NCBI GenBank assembly: GCA_023078685.1
Contig: JALGAS010000008.1
Location: 3,499,786 to 3,563,785, forward strand
Length of the DNA: 64,000 nucleotides
DNA from: Neopestalotiopsis rosae
Lineage: Eukaryota > Ascomycota > Sordariomycetes > Amphisphaeriales > Sporocadaceae
Direction of reading: 5' to 3'
A program made the position numbers and the translations under genes. Below, piece by piece: positions 22,039-32,377 of the stretch. Below the pieces are notes generated by a model. The model saw only the letters and a program-made list of their open reading frames with translations, did not search any database and was not told the DNA's origin. Positions within the stretch are counted from its first letter, which is position 1. The number at the start of each line of letters is the position of its first letter.

Positions 22039-25000
22039 ATGGCGCAATTGAATCCTGACCTCCAGGATCAGCTGGATCAGCTCCAGCAAGAATTGGAGGT
22101 TAGTCTGCTTTCTCATCGGTTTGCACAAGTGTCTTTCAGGCTTGCGCTGTTGACGGTCGCTCCCAGAGCCCTCACGGATGTGCGGGACGGGCGACGCGAG
22201 CCTTTGTTTATTTTGAAAGACTTGGCAAACTATTCTTGCAAGAACTTGAAGCTCACCATTTGTTGCATTACAGGAAGGCGATATTACTGAGAAAGGGTTT
22301 GTTCCCTCCGTGTTCCCCTGGCGAATAGACCAGTTCTCCCATTCACGTCCCTGCCCGATTAGCGTCTAACAAACGGACACACAGATATCAGAAACGCAGA
22401 ACACAGCTGCTATCACAATACTTCCCGCCTGCCGAAGCCGCATCGATTGCGACAAGTATTGCGACAGGAGGTGGAGGACTAAGGATACACTCCCCAGATA
22501 GCGACCGGTATGGCCCAAGTGATGGCTACAGAAACAGTCGTCAGGCCTCTTTGAGCGCCGCCAATCCTGACTTTGCCCGCGATTCCCCAATCGATGCCGT
22601 TTCTCCTGTCGATTGGCGACCCGAGTCGTCAGCCAGCTATTCACGACAACACGATGAGAACCCGGCCGGTCTCCTCCGGCCAGGTGGCCCGCTGGCTGAG
22701 TCGCGACCTACCATGACCAACCGCGATTCCCTCTTCTTGAACCCTGTTGCGCACGCGCATAGTTATAATCAAGAGATGGGATCGGATTCACCGACTCGGT
22801 CGGGTACCATGGTTTCTGGAGACTATGCCTTCAAGCCAGAGCACCAGGCAGGCTATGGCCCGCCACCGCCAGTGAACTACGACAGTCGAACCGGCACCAT
22901 GATGGATGCTCAGGGATACTTCTCCGACTTTGCTGGTCAGCAGGCTTACGACCAAGGTCCTGGTGACTATAATGGTGGAATGCAGAGATACTCATCGAGC
23001 GACGCCTTTTCGCCGACTGCCGCCATGGCACCTCCAATGCTCACTGCCAGCGATCTACCACCACCCGAGATGCAGTACCAGCAGCCACTGGAACCGCGAG
23101 AGGTGCCTTTTGCCATCCACGACCCTCACGATAAGAATACTGCCATGTCAAATTTCGACAATATCGCCGCCGTATTACGACACCGTGGAAGAACAACTGC
23201 AAAAATGCCTGCCTATTGGGTCCTTGACGCCAAGGGTAAAGAAATCGCATCTATCACTTGGGATAAGTTGGCCTCCCGAGCTGAGAAGGTTGCTCAAGTT
23301 ATAAGGGACAAGAGTTCGCTTTACAGAGGCGACCGCGTGGCTTTGATTTACCGAGACACCGAGATTATTGATTTTGCGATTGCTCTGTTGGGATGTTTCA
23401 TTGCTGGAGTAGTCGCAGTGCCCATCAATGATCTCCAAGATTATCAAAAGCTGAATCTCATCCTCACTTCGACCCAGGCTCATCTGGCCCTGACGACCGA
23501 TAACAATCTGAAGAGCTTTCAACGAGACATCACGACCCAGAAGTTGACTTGGCCAAAGGGAGTAGAATGGTGGAAAACAAACGAGTTTGGTGGATACCAT
23601 CCAAAGAAAAAGGAAGACGTACCGCCCTTGTCTGTGCCGGATCTGGCCTATATCGAATTCTCCAGAGCTCCAACTGGCGATTTAAGAGGTGTGGTACTCA
23701 GTCACCGAACCATTATGCACCAGATGGCATGCCTGAGCGCCATCGTGTCTGCTGTGCCCAATTCTGGTCCTGGTGATACATTTAGTCGAGATTTGCGGGA
23801 CAAGAATGGTCGCTTGATAGGAGGGGGCGCGAGTAGCGAAATCTTGCTTTCATATCTCGACCCGCGGCAAGGCATCGGTATGATTCTCGGTGTCCTGCTA
23901 AATGTTTACAGTGGTCATACGACAGTCTGGGCGGAGAACAAGGCCGTTCATGTTCCAGGTCTCTACGCTCACTTGATCACCAAGTACAAGGCAACGCTAA
24001 TGATTGCTGATTATCCCGGCCTGAGAGCCGCAGCATTCAACTATCAATCCGACCCAATGACGACACGAAACTATAAGAAAGGCACTGAACCCAACTTCCA
24101 GAACGTCAAACTTTGCCTTATAGACACTCTGATTGTCGATGGCGAGTTTCACGAGGTGCTTGCTGATCGATGGCTTCGGCCACTCCGAAACCCTCGCGCT
24201 CGGGAAGTTGTTGCACCAATGCTGTGTCTCCCTGAGCACGGTGGCATGGTCATCAGCGTGCGTGATTGGCTAGGTGGCGAAGAGCGCATGGGTTGTCCCT
24301 TAAAACTCGACATGGGCGGCGAGTCCGAATCCGAAGCAGAGAAGGAAGATCCCGAGAAGGAGGAAGAGAAGACCGGCCCGTCGAATGGGTTTGGTAGCTT
24401 GCTGGGTGGAGGCACGACAACAACCAAGGAACAAGAAGCTAAGAACGAACTTGGTGAAGTTCTGCTTGATAGAGAGGCTCTCAAGACCAACGAAGTCATC
24501 GTTGTGGCAATTGGAGATGAGGCTCGAAAGAAGGCGGCCACTGAGCCGGGCACCGTCCGCGTGGGTGCCTTCGGATATCCCATACCCGACGCGACCTTGG
24601 CTGTAGTTGACCCAGAGACGGGCCTGCTTGCAACACCACATGCGATTGGAGAAATTTGGGTTGACTCTCCATCACTTTCAGGTGGATTTTGGGCTTTGCC
24701 AAAACACACAGAGCAGATCTTCCACGCCCGGCCATACAAATTTGAGCCGGGCGACCCAACGCCAACTCCTGTCGAACCCGAATTCCTCCGGACGGGCCTG
24801 CTTGGAACCATTATTGAGGGCAAAGTATTTGTACTAGGACTCTACGAGGACCGGATTCGGCAAAAGGTCGAATGGGTTGAACATGGCCATGAAATTGCCG
24901 AGCATCGGTACTTCTTTGTCCAGCACATCGTGGTGAGCATATTGAAGAGCCTTTCCAAGCAGGTCTTCGATTGTTCTGCCTTTGACGTTTTTGTCAACGA

Positions 25001-27793
25001 TGAGCACTTGCCAGTACTTGTGCTCGAATCGGCAGCAGCTTCCACAGCACCAACAACGTCAGGTGCTCCGCCTAGGCAGCTCGACACCGCACTATTGGAT
25101 TCTCTGTGTGAAAGGTGCATGGAAGTTCTCATGCAGGAGCATCACTTCCGTGTGTACTGCGTAATGATTACAGCTCCGAATACATTGCCACGGGTGCTGA
25201 AGAATGGCAGAAAAGAGATTGGTAATATGCTCTGTCGAAAGGAGTTCGATCTCGGCAATCTTCCGTGCGTCCATGTCAAGTTCGGCGTCGAACATGCTGT
25301 CTTGAACTTGCCTGTCGGCGTGGATCCCATGGGTGGTATCTGGTCATACATCGCATCAGAGTCGAGAGCCGAAATTCTTGGCCCCACTGACAAGCAGTAC
25401 TCTGGTATTGATCGACGCGAAGTGGTCATTGACGATCGCACATCTACGCCGCTCAACAATTTCTCCTCAATCACGGACCTTATCCAATGGCGTGTAGCTC
25501 GGCAGCCTGAAGAGCTCGCCTACTGCACAATTGATGGCAGGGGCAAAGAAGGAAAGGGCGTCACTTGGAAGAAGTTTGACACAAAGGTTGCGGCTGTGGC
25601 CATGTACCTGCGCAATAAGGCCAAGATTCGGCCGCGGGACCATGTCATCCTCATGTATACGCATTCGGAAGATTTCGTTTTTGCGGTACACGCCTGCCTC
25701 AACCTCGGTGCTGTGGTGATTCCTGCTGCTCCAATGGACGAACGCCGTCTTAATGAAGACGTTCCTGCTTTCCTCCACCTCATCGCTGATTTCCAAGTCA
25801 AAACTGTCCTGGTCAATCAAGAGGTTGACCACCTTTTGAAGCTCAAGCCCGTTTCTCAGCATATCAAGCAATCTGCACAGGTCCTGAAGATTGGCGTCCC
25901 GAATGTGTACAACACGTCAAAACCGCCCAAGCAAAACAACGGCTTGCGCGATCTGGGTATCACCATGGATCCTGCATGGGTCCAGCATGGCTATCCGGCA
26001 ATAGTATGGACGTACTGGACGCCGGATCAACGCAGAATTGCGGTGCAGCTAGGCCATGACACGATCCTAGGCATGTGCAAAATTCAGAAGGAAACATGTC
26101 AAATGACTAGTTCTAGACCAGTCCTTGGCTGCGTCCGCAGTACAACTGGTCTTGGGTTCATTCACTCGTGTCTGATGGGTGTCTACATTGGCACGCCCAC
26201 CTACCTGTTGTCACCGGTTGAGTTTGCACAGAACCCCATGTCCCTGTTCTTGACACTCAGCAGGTACAAGATCAAGGATACTTATGCAACGCCTCAAATG
26301 CTTGATCATGCCATGAACGTCATGCCAGGCAAGGGCTTTGCCATGCATGAGTTGAAGAATATGATGATCACTGCTGAAGGCAGACCGCGGGTCGATGTGT
26401 TCCAACGAGTCCGCCTTCATTTTGCAGCTACTGGCCTGGATCGCACAGCCATCAACACCGTCTATTCGCATGTGCTCAACCCCATGGTCGCAAGTAGATC
26501 TTATATGTGTATCGAGCCTATCGAGCTTTGGTTGGATCAACGAGCCTTGCGCAGGGGTATGATTATTCCGGTTGATCCCGAGACCGACCCCAAAGCACTT
26601 TTGATGCAGGACTCTGGCATGGTGCCAGTCTCAACACAGATTGCTATTGTCAATCCCGAGAGCCGCCTGCTTTGTCACGATGGAGAATATGGTGAGATTT
26701 GGGTAGACTCGGAAGCATGTGTCAAGTCTTTCTACGGTTCGAGGGACGCGTTTGACTCGGAGCGGTTCGATGGCCGCACTCTCGATGGCGATCCCAACAT
26801 CAGTTACGTCCGTACAGGTGATCTGGGTTTCTTGCACAGTGTCAGCAGACCTATTGGGCCTGGCGGCGCTCAAGTAGACATGCAAGTCCTGTTCGTCCTT
26901 GGTAACATTGGCGAGACTTTCGAGATTAATGGACTGAGCCATTTCCCTATGGACATAGAAGCGTCCGTAGAGGCCTGCCACAGGAACATTGTGCCCGGCG
27001 GTTGGTAAGTTATATTCCGCGCATTACAATTAAAATTAAGATACTAATGAAGAATAGTGCCGTTTTCCAGGCCGGCGGGCTGGTAGCTTGCGTGGTGGAG
27101 GTTTCAAGAAAATCATATCTGGCCTCGATTGTCCCCGTCATTGTAAACGCAATCCTCAACGAGCATCAAATCATCATTGATATTGTCGCATTCGTGAGCA
27201 AGGGTGACTTCCCACGAAGCCGTCTTGGAGAGAAGCAGCGTGGAAAGATCCTCGCTGGCTGGGTGACCAGAAAATTGCGAACGCTAGCTCAATTTGCCAT
27301 CAGAGATTCAGACGCTCTCGAGGGCGAGGGAGGCATAGATGCTCATCGCGCTTCCATGGTCAGCTTCAGGAGCAGCGGCATCCCTGGTGCAAGCTCGTTG
27401 AGGAACATGGAACACGCGCCACAGATATTGGAGCAGGAGGAAATGGACAGCCAGATGAACAGGTTATCTGAGCTGCCATCAGGCCAAGGCAGCCGACCAA
27501 AGTCCGAAAGGCACGGTGCTGGAGTTTCACAGCCGCCTAGACTAGACACGGCTGCTGCCGCCGCCGCCGGTCATCGATTCGAGCTACCCAGTCATGATGA
27601 CTACAGTGCCAGCTCGACACGGCGCAGCTCAACCCTGACAGGTACCCCGGCGATCCGTCTCCCGGGCGTTGATGGACGCGAACCGGAAATGTTGGGATCT
27701 GCCGAGGGAGGTGATCCAGGTGAAGTTGATGATTGGACTAGAGACGCAATCATGCACATGAATCTGGCCAGCAAGTACGAGGGCAAAGACTAG
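22039..27793 (+). CDS. DIP2/Cmr2-type protein: DMAP1-binding domain plus two AMP-binding (adenylation) domains
   Basis: Four exons: 22039-22098, 22274-22296 (a 23-nt microexon), 22385-27004 and 27058-27793, giving 1812 residues. The N-terminal DMAP1-binding domain (LQDQLDQLQQELEEGDITEKGYQ, then LLSQY) spans the first three exons, which confirms the splicing. Two adenylate-forming folds follow (roughly 195-900 and 1020-1680), with AYWVLDAKGKE..ITWDKLASRA opening the first and LAYCTIDGRGKE..VTWKKFDTK opening the second. The Ser/Thr/Gly phosphate loop is degenerate in both (FSRAPTGDLRGVVLSH; TYWTPDQRRIAVQLGHD). Fungal and animal DIP2 proteins regulate a subset of diacylglycerols; yeast Cmr2 is the related protein. 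The last part (about 1700-1812) is low-complexity. Intracellular, with no signal peptide or clear membrane helix. Confidence 0.92.
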
Positions 27794-28757
27794 ATAGAGT
27801 GTTACATCTCAAGCCTCGATCCACGACTCGGGTAGAGCTGTCAAAATATGGACAAGTTGCGAAGTTGGGAATTGTAGGACTTGGAAACGGAATTTTGCGA
27901 TCAATACTGGTCATGAGATGTACAGGGGACGCTGCACTGCTTTGCATACTGCATCCCAAACGAATTTGTGTGTTTGTATTCCCAGAAGCATGAAACCCCC
28001 CAAATATTCAATTTCAGAGAGCTTTGTGCTCACGACAGTTCTTTGATGGATTATTGGTCCAATGGCGAGATTGATATCGAATCCTTCAATATGACAATGC
28101 ATAAATTGCAGCGTCAGCAAATTCCCCGTATTGGGTAAGCCGAGAGAGTTCATCCCGGAAATAGCAGCAAAGCCATCAAGATCGGAGCGCTTAGGGACCG
28201 ATTAGCCCAGAGAGATCCGAGGCCTGTCTTGATTGTACGCAGTATATACTCACCTCGGCATGATGGATAGTACTATTCACCGTCTTTCAGGCTCGGAATG
28301 TGGATTGTGTTCACATGATATAAGCAACGCCAAGTGCCATGCCATGACTTCAGACATACCCAATCCAGCAGCCAGCAGCCAGCAGCCAGCAGCCAGCAGC
28401 ACAGCCAACAAGATCCAGCACTGCCCGCCTGCCCGATCGCCCCACCACCGACTTCCGGTCCTTTTCTACACCAGTAACAGGGGCTCGAATCTGGGTACCT
28501 AGCCTATTACACTACTGTTTGGTAGGGGCAGGGCCGTCGATCCTGCTACGTTAAATCTACATGAGCCAGCCCTCTTGGGCTGACGGAGGTAACATTTCCT
28601 TTGTCATCTGTGCATACTGCTGCTGTGCAGGTCAGCATTGGCAAATGTATGTATAGTCGTCGTCGATGACAACCTGCAGATCACTAAAGGTATAATTCCC
28701 CTACGCGGCCGACATCCGACGTGAGTGAACTCTACGGTGGTGACAAACCAGATCACA
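27794..28757. other. intergenic region with a minisatellite, upstream of a Zn2Cys6 gene
   Basis: This joins the DIP2-like 3' flank to the presumed promoter of the C6 regulator. Apart from the heptamer repeat at 28366-28400, nothing is recognisable. Frames here are below 90 codons. Confidence 0.5.
28366..28400. repeat. CAGCAGC heptanucleotide minisatellite, five copies
   Basis: Five perfect head-to-tail copies of CAGCAGC lie about 360 bp upstream of the regulator's ATG. The seven-base period does not preserve frame, which supports a non-coding context. Confidence 0.85.
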
Positions 28758-30212
28758 ATGTCGCCATCAGGTCAAGGCATCTTGAAACCAAAGTCACGAG
28801 GTCCACGTTTATACCACAAAAAGTCAAGAGCAGGATGTGTACGATGCAAACAGCGTCGTGTCAAATGTGATGAGGGGCGGCCGAGTTGCGGCGGTTGTGT
28901 CAGACACATGGTTGACTGTGTCTATCAGACGCAGGCGACAGCTGCCGCCCCAACAGCCACTGCTTCTACAAGCATCAGTTCGCAACCAGATGCCATGAAT
29001 CTCTCCTCTATGGAATCTGAGCTGAGCGTTCTATCCAACGCGTCGGCGACAAGGACTAGTCCGCAGAGCGACAGCTACACGACATATGAAACCACACCAC
29101 CGCAAAACTCGACCGTGTCGTCGTCGAGCCCAGCTGCTCCGGACAGCGACAGCATCGAAAATGAATTGCCGGAGTCGCGGGAACGTCGCATCTGGGAACT
29201 GAGGCTTCTTCATAATAGCCTGACGCAGGCAAAGCCGTTTCCCACGCCACAGCCTCCAGTTATACATGATTTGTTCTTGATAGACATACCGAAAATGGCC
29301 CTCAACGAGGGACGGGACGGCGTGCTATACGGCACCTTTGCGCACTCGGCACTGAACCTCTGGACGCGGAGCAGCGACCCGGAGGAGAAGGAGACGCTCA
29401 TCCGGCTCCAGCGCACCTACTTGAGCCTCATGCTGAGGCAGCACCGGCGGGACGTCGCCGTGCTCAACCCGGACAATGCCGACGCCGTGTGCATCGTCAG
29501 CCTCAAGATCCTCACGCACGCCCTGGCCCTGATCCAGACGCTGCCCTCGGACCCGTGGCAGCCGCCCATTGATTTCTTGCGCATGGGCAGCGGCGCGGGA
29601 TCCGTCTTCCACACGGCCCTGCGCATGGCCCAGAGCGCGAGCGGGGGGCAGGTCACCAAGATCTTGACCTTTGTGCAGACACCTCCGGGCCTGCGCGACC
29701 CGGCCGAGACCATATTCAGCGACCACTCGGAGCTCGACTGGATCCTCGAGACGCCGCCCACCACCGTCGCATCGTCGTCGTCATCGCTTCCCGAGGACGC
29801 CGCGACGGCACAACAGTTAGACGCCGAGATGAGCGATCCGCAGACCGTGTCCGTATACCACAAGGCCATTGCCTTCATCTGCAGCGTGCAGCGCGCCATT
29901 GCCCGCGGCGAGCCCGAGTTCGCCATCTGCCGGCGCCTCGGCGGCTTCGCCGTGCTGGTCCCCAGCGAGTTCACCGAGTACCTCATTGAGCGCCGGCCCC
30001 GCGCCCTCGTGGTGCTGGCGCACTTTATGGCCTGTTTCATATCCGTGGAACACATCTGGACCATTGGCCAGGCCGGGACGAACCAGATCACCGGGATACT
30101 CAAGAATCTACCCGTCGAGTGGTCGTACAAGCTGGACGGGCTTTTAACCAAGTACAAGAAGTGTGAAGGCATACCGCCCGTGTTTAGCGGAGGCCATGGC
30201 GCGTTGATGTGA
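28758..30212 (+). CDS. Zn2Cys6 transcription factor (C6 finger, Upc2-like layout)
   Basis: Single exon, 484 residues from ATG 28758; the 11 in-frame codons upstream begin with GTG and are not needed. The binuclear zinc cluster is C27-x2-C30-x6-C37-x6-C44-x2-C47-x6-C54 (SRAGCVRCKQRRVKCDEGRPSC), preceded by a basic stretch KSRGPRLYHKKSR. A Ser/Thr/Pro linker (about 60-145) follows, then an all-helical effector region (about 160-480; RIWELRLLHNSLT, ALNLWTRSSDPEE, LVLAHFMACFISVEHIWTIGQAG) as in the sterol-uptake-control/C6 fungal factor group. It is probably nuclear. It is convergent with the flavin monooxygenase (292 bp between stops), so that enzyme is a possible target, but no direct evidence is present. 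Confidence 0.9.
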   Translation: MSPSGQGILKPKSRGPRLYHKKSRAGCVRCKQRRVKCDEGRPSCGGCVRHMVDCVYQTQATAAAPTATASTSISSQPDAMNLSSMESELSVLSNASATRTSPQSDSYTTYETTPPQNSTVSSSSPAAPDSDSIENELPESRERRIWELRLLHNSLTQAKPFPTPQPPVIHDLFLIDIPKMALNEGRDGVLYGTFAHSALNLWTRSSDPEEKETLIRLQRTYLSLMLRQHRRDVAVLNPDNADAVCIVSLKILTHALALIQTLPSDPWQPPIDFLRMGSGAGSVFHTALRMAQSASGGQVTKILTFVQTPPGLRDPAETIFSDHSELDWILETPPTTVASSSSSLPEDAATAQQLDAEMSDPQTVSVYHKAIAFICSVQRAIARGEPEFAICRRLGGFAVLVPSEFTEYLIERRPRALVVLAHFMACFISVEHIWTIGQAGTNQITGILKNLPVEWSYKLDGLLTKYKKCEGIPPVFSGGHGALM

Positions 30213-30504
30213 AGGATAGGGGCAATGGCAAGCTGGACCTACGTCAGATGCGAGGTTTGTATGAGTACCAGATGGATTAGCGTGCGGTTTCAATATCATC
30301 GATTGTTCACGTCAAAAGAAACTATGTGTTTTTCAACTTTCTTTTGATAATCTGATAGTCAACCGCTGACAATAGTATAACGTCGTAAAAGTACACGAGT
30401 TTGCTATTAAGTGCACGTAAAACAGCCGTTTCACAATCAAGCCGTACATGAACACCTGCCTCAATACCATACTATATCGTTACACCCCGACTGATTGGGA
30501 ATTC

Positions 30505-32247
30505 CTAGACTTTCTTCTTCTTCTCCCCGTCCTCCAGCGCCATCTCTTCCTGCTTCGCCTTGATAGACCTCTCGAGGCTCGCATTCTCGCTTCTCAAAAG
30601 TTCCTTGACGCCCTCGTACCCCAGAGCCTTGCGCTTTCCCGTTTCCACCACTCTCCAGACGGCGGGGCCAAAGAGCTTCTTGGTGCACAAGTCGTACAGT
30701 TCGCGATCCCGCCACCACAGCTTCCACGCGCTGGGGTTAAACAGGCCGTTGAACCACCCGCCAAACGTGGCCATGACGCCCGTCCCCGCCATGGCGTCGA
30801 GCCAGGGCACCAGCTGCGCCTGCTGTATCATGGCGGGGTAAAAGGTGTGTCCCGCCTCGGGCACATTGTGCCTCCTCGCCATCATCCGCCGCCACGACGT
30901 GTGGTTCCGGTGCCACTCGAGCATCTGGGGACGGGGCGGCAGGGAGCTTCGCCCCTTCCACACCTGCGACACGGCCATGGCCTGGAGCTCAAACTGCACG
31001 AATCCCGGGTAGTTCGTGGCGGCGTGGCCGAGAAAGGCCAGCGATGTTCGGACCTTTGGATCCGCGTCCATGGGAAACATGTTCATGTACAGGTACGGAT
31101 TTTGGCCGGGCCCGTCGGGGTACGGATCGTAGGCGAGTGATGAGTCCTCGTCGTCGGCACGGGGGATGAGATCCTCGGGCATGTTGAAATGATACCCCGT
31201 GCAGTATATGATGCTATCGATATCCTCCAACACCCGGTCATCGGTCAAGACGACGGTCCTGGGCCCCGTAATCTCCTTGACTGCGGCCACCGGCTGGGCG
31301 AACCCGGACTCGAGAAACGTCCACAGGGTGTCGGCCATGAGCGGCGTGGAGACGGCCATGGACGGGGCCGGCGACAGACCCCAGTGTTGGGGTACCTCGG
31401 GAAAGGCCTTCTTGGAGATGGAGCCGACCAGCTTGTCCGTGACCCACGTCCAGAAGCGCGGCAGAGTCCTCTCCATGAAGATCATGAAGAGCATGACGGG
31501 GAGGCCCAGGCCCACGTCAAACGGTGCTCCCGTCTCGGTGTAGCGCGGCAAGAGGGTCAAGCCGTGCCGGTGGCTCAGGTACACCTGCTTGGCCGATTCG
31601 GACAAGATGTTTGTCACGTCCTGCGCCGTGGCGTGGATGCCGAGGACCAGGACGTTGTGGTCCCTGTACGGCACCCCTCCGTGAAAGTCGATGCTGTGCC
31701 GGACGCTGCCGGCGAACTTGTCCAGGCCCGCCAGTTTGGGCCATCGCGGCGTGATGAAGGATCCCGTCGCCACGCAGACCCGGTCAAAGTAGTGCGTCGT
31801 CTCCTCACCGGATTGCATTTCCCTCACCTTGATCTCCCAGCAGGCGCCTCCTTCGCCTCCAACCTCGCCGCCGTTGTCATTCCTCTTCGTCTTGCCGTTC
31901 TCCCTCCGCACGATGTGGCGGACGCGGTGGCCCACCTTGATCCTCCGCCGAATGTCAAAGTGGTCCGCATAATCATTGAGGTAGGAATGGATCTGCGCGG
32001 CGGTGGGGTATACGCCAGCGCTGTCAGGAAAAGGAAAGTCAGACGTGGCCGCGCGATATTTACTCGTGTTGAAGATGGTCGTGGGATGCACCGAGATGGA
32101 GCCGTCGTCGGTGTCTTTCCACAGGCCGCCCAGGTAGGGGCGGGCCTCGAAGCCCGTCACGTCAAAGCCGTCTTCCGCCAGCTGTTTTGTGGCCATGAGA
32201 CCCAGGGCCCCGGCGCCTATCACTGCGACTTTCTCTCCTGCTGCCAT
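30505..32247 (-). CDS. flavin-containing monooxygenase (FMO family)
   Basis: Single exon, 580 residues. The FAD-binding GAGALG is at residues 11-16 followed by the strand-end Glu (GFEARPYLGGLW). The FMO fingerprint FxGxxxHxxxF is at 178-188 (F-A-G-S-V-R-H-S-I-D-F), and an ATG-type motif appears as CVATGSF and later IIYCTGYHF. The NADPH-binding Rossmann turn reads G203-I-H-A-T-A208, so the middle Gly of GxGxxA is His. The enzyme should use NADPH and O2 to oxygenate a nucleophilic N or S atom, or act as a small-molecule hydroxylase; substrate unknown. A Lys/Glu-rich tail (about 545-580) ends the protein. No signal peptide. It is tail-to-tail with a C6 regulator. Confidence 0.9.
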   Translation of the reverse strand: MAAGEKVAVIGAGALGLMATKQLAEDGFDVTGFEARPYLGGLWKDTDDGSISVHPTTIFNTSKYRAATSDFPFPDSAGVYPTAAQIHSYLNDYADHFDIRRRIKVGHRVRHIVRRENGKTKRNDNGGEVGGEGGACWEIKVREMQSGEETTHYFDRVCVATGSFITPRWPKLAGLDKFAGSVRHSIDFHGGVPYRDHNVLVLGIHATAQDVTNILSESAKQVYLSHRHGLTLLPRYTETGAPFDVGLGLPVMLFMIFMERTLPRFWTWVTDKLVGSISKKAFPEVPQHWGLSPAPSMAVSTPLMADTLWTFLESGFAQPVAAVKEITGPRTVVLTDDRVLEDIDSIIYCTGYHFNMPEDLIPRADDEDSSLAYDPYPDGPGQNPYLYMNMFPMDADPKVRTSLAFLGHAATNYPGFVQFELQAMAVSQVWKGRSSLPPRPQMLEWHRNHTSWRRMMARRHNVPEAGHTFYPAMIQQAQLVPWLDAMAGTGVMATFGGWFNGLFNPSAWKLWWRDRELYDLCTKKLFGPAVWRVVETGKRKALGYEGVKELLRSENASLERSIKAKQEEMALEDGEKKKKV

Positions 32248-32364
32248 GATGATGTTTTCTTATATGGAATCTTTTGTGATTAGGAACCACCGACAGACAT
32301 GATCATTTACATCTTTTCACAAAGGAACAAAGGAGGAAAGGAGAATTACCAATGGGCAGCTGAA

Positions 32365-32377
32365 ATATATATATAAA
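32365..32377 (-). promoter_or_regulatory. TATA element of the flavin monooxygenase gene
   Basis: An alternating TA run (TTTATATATATAT on the minus strand) lies about 120 bp upstream of the monooxygenase ATG at 32247, at a normal fungal TATA-to-start distance. Confidence 0.5.

Noticed and set aside
28758..32247. Secondary-metabolite gene cluster
   Set aside because: A regulator and one oxygenase are present, but no polyketide, peptide or terpene backbone enzyme occurs anywhere in the window.
31189..32283. 364-codon plus-strand frame over the flavin monooxygenase
   Set aside because: Antisense shadow with His/Arg/Gly-rich composition; the minus frame has clear FAD and FMO motifs.
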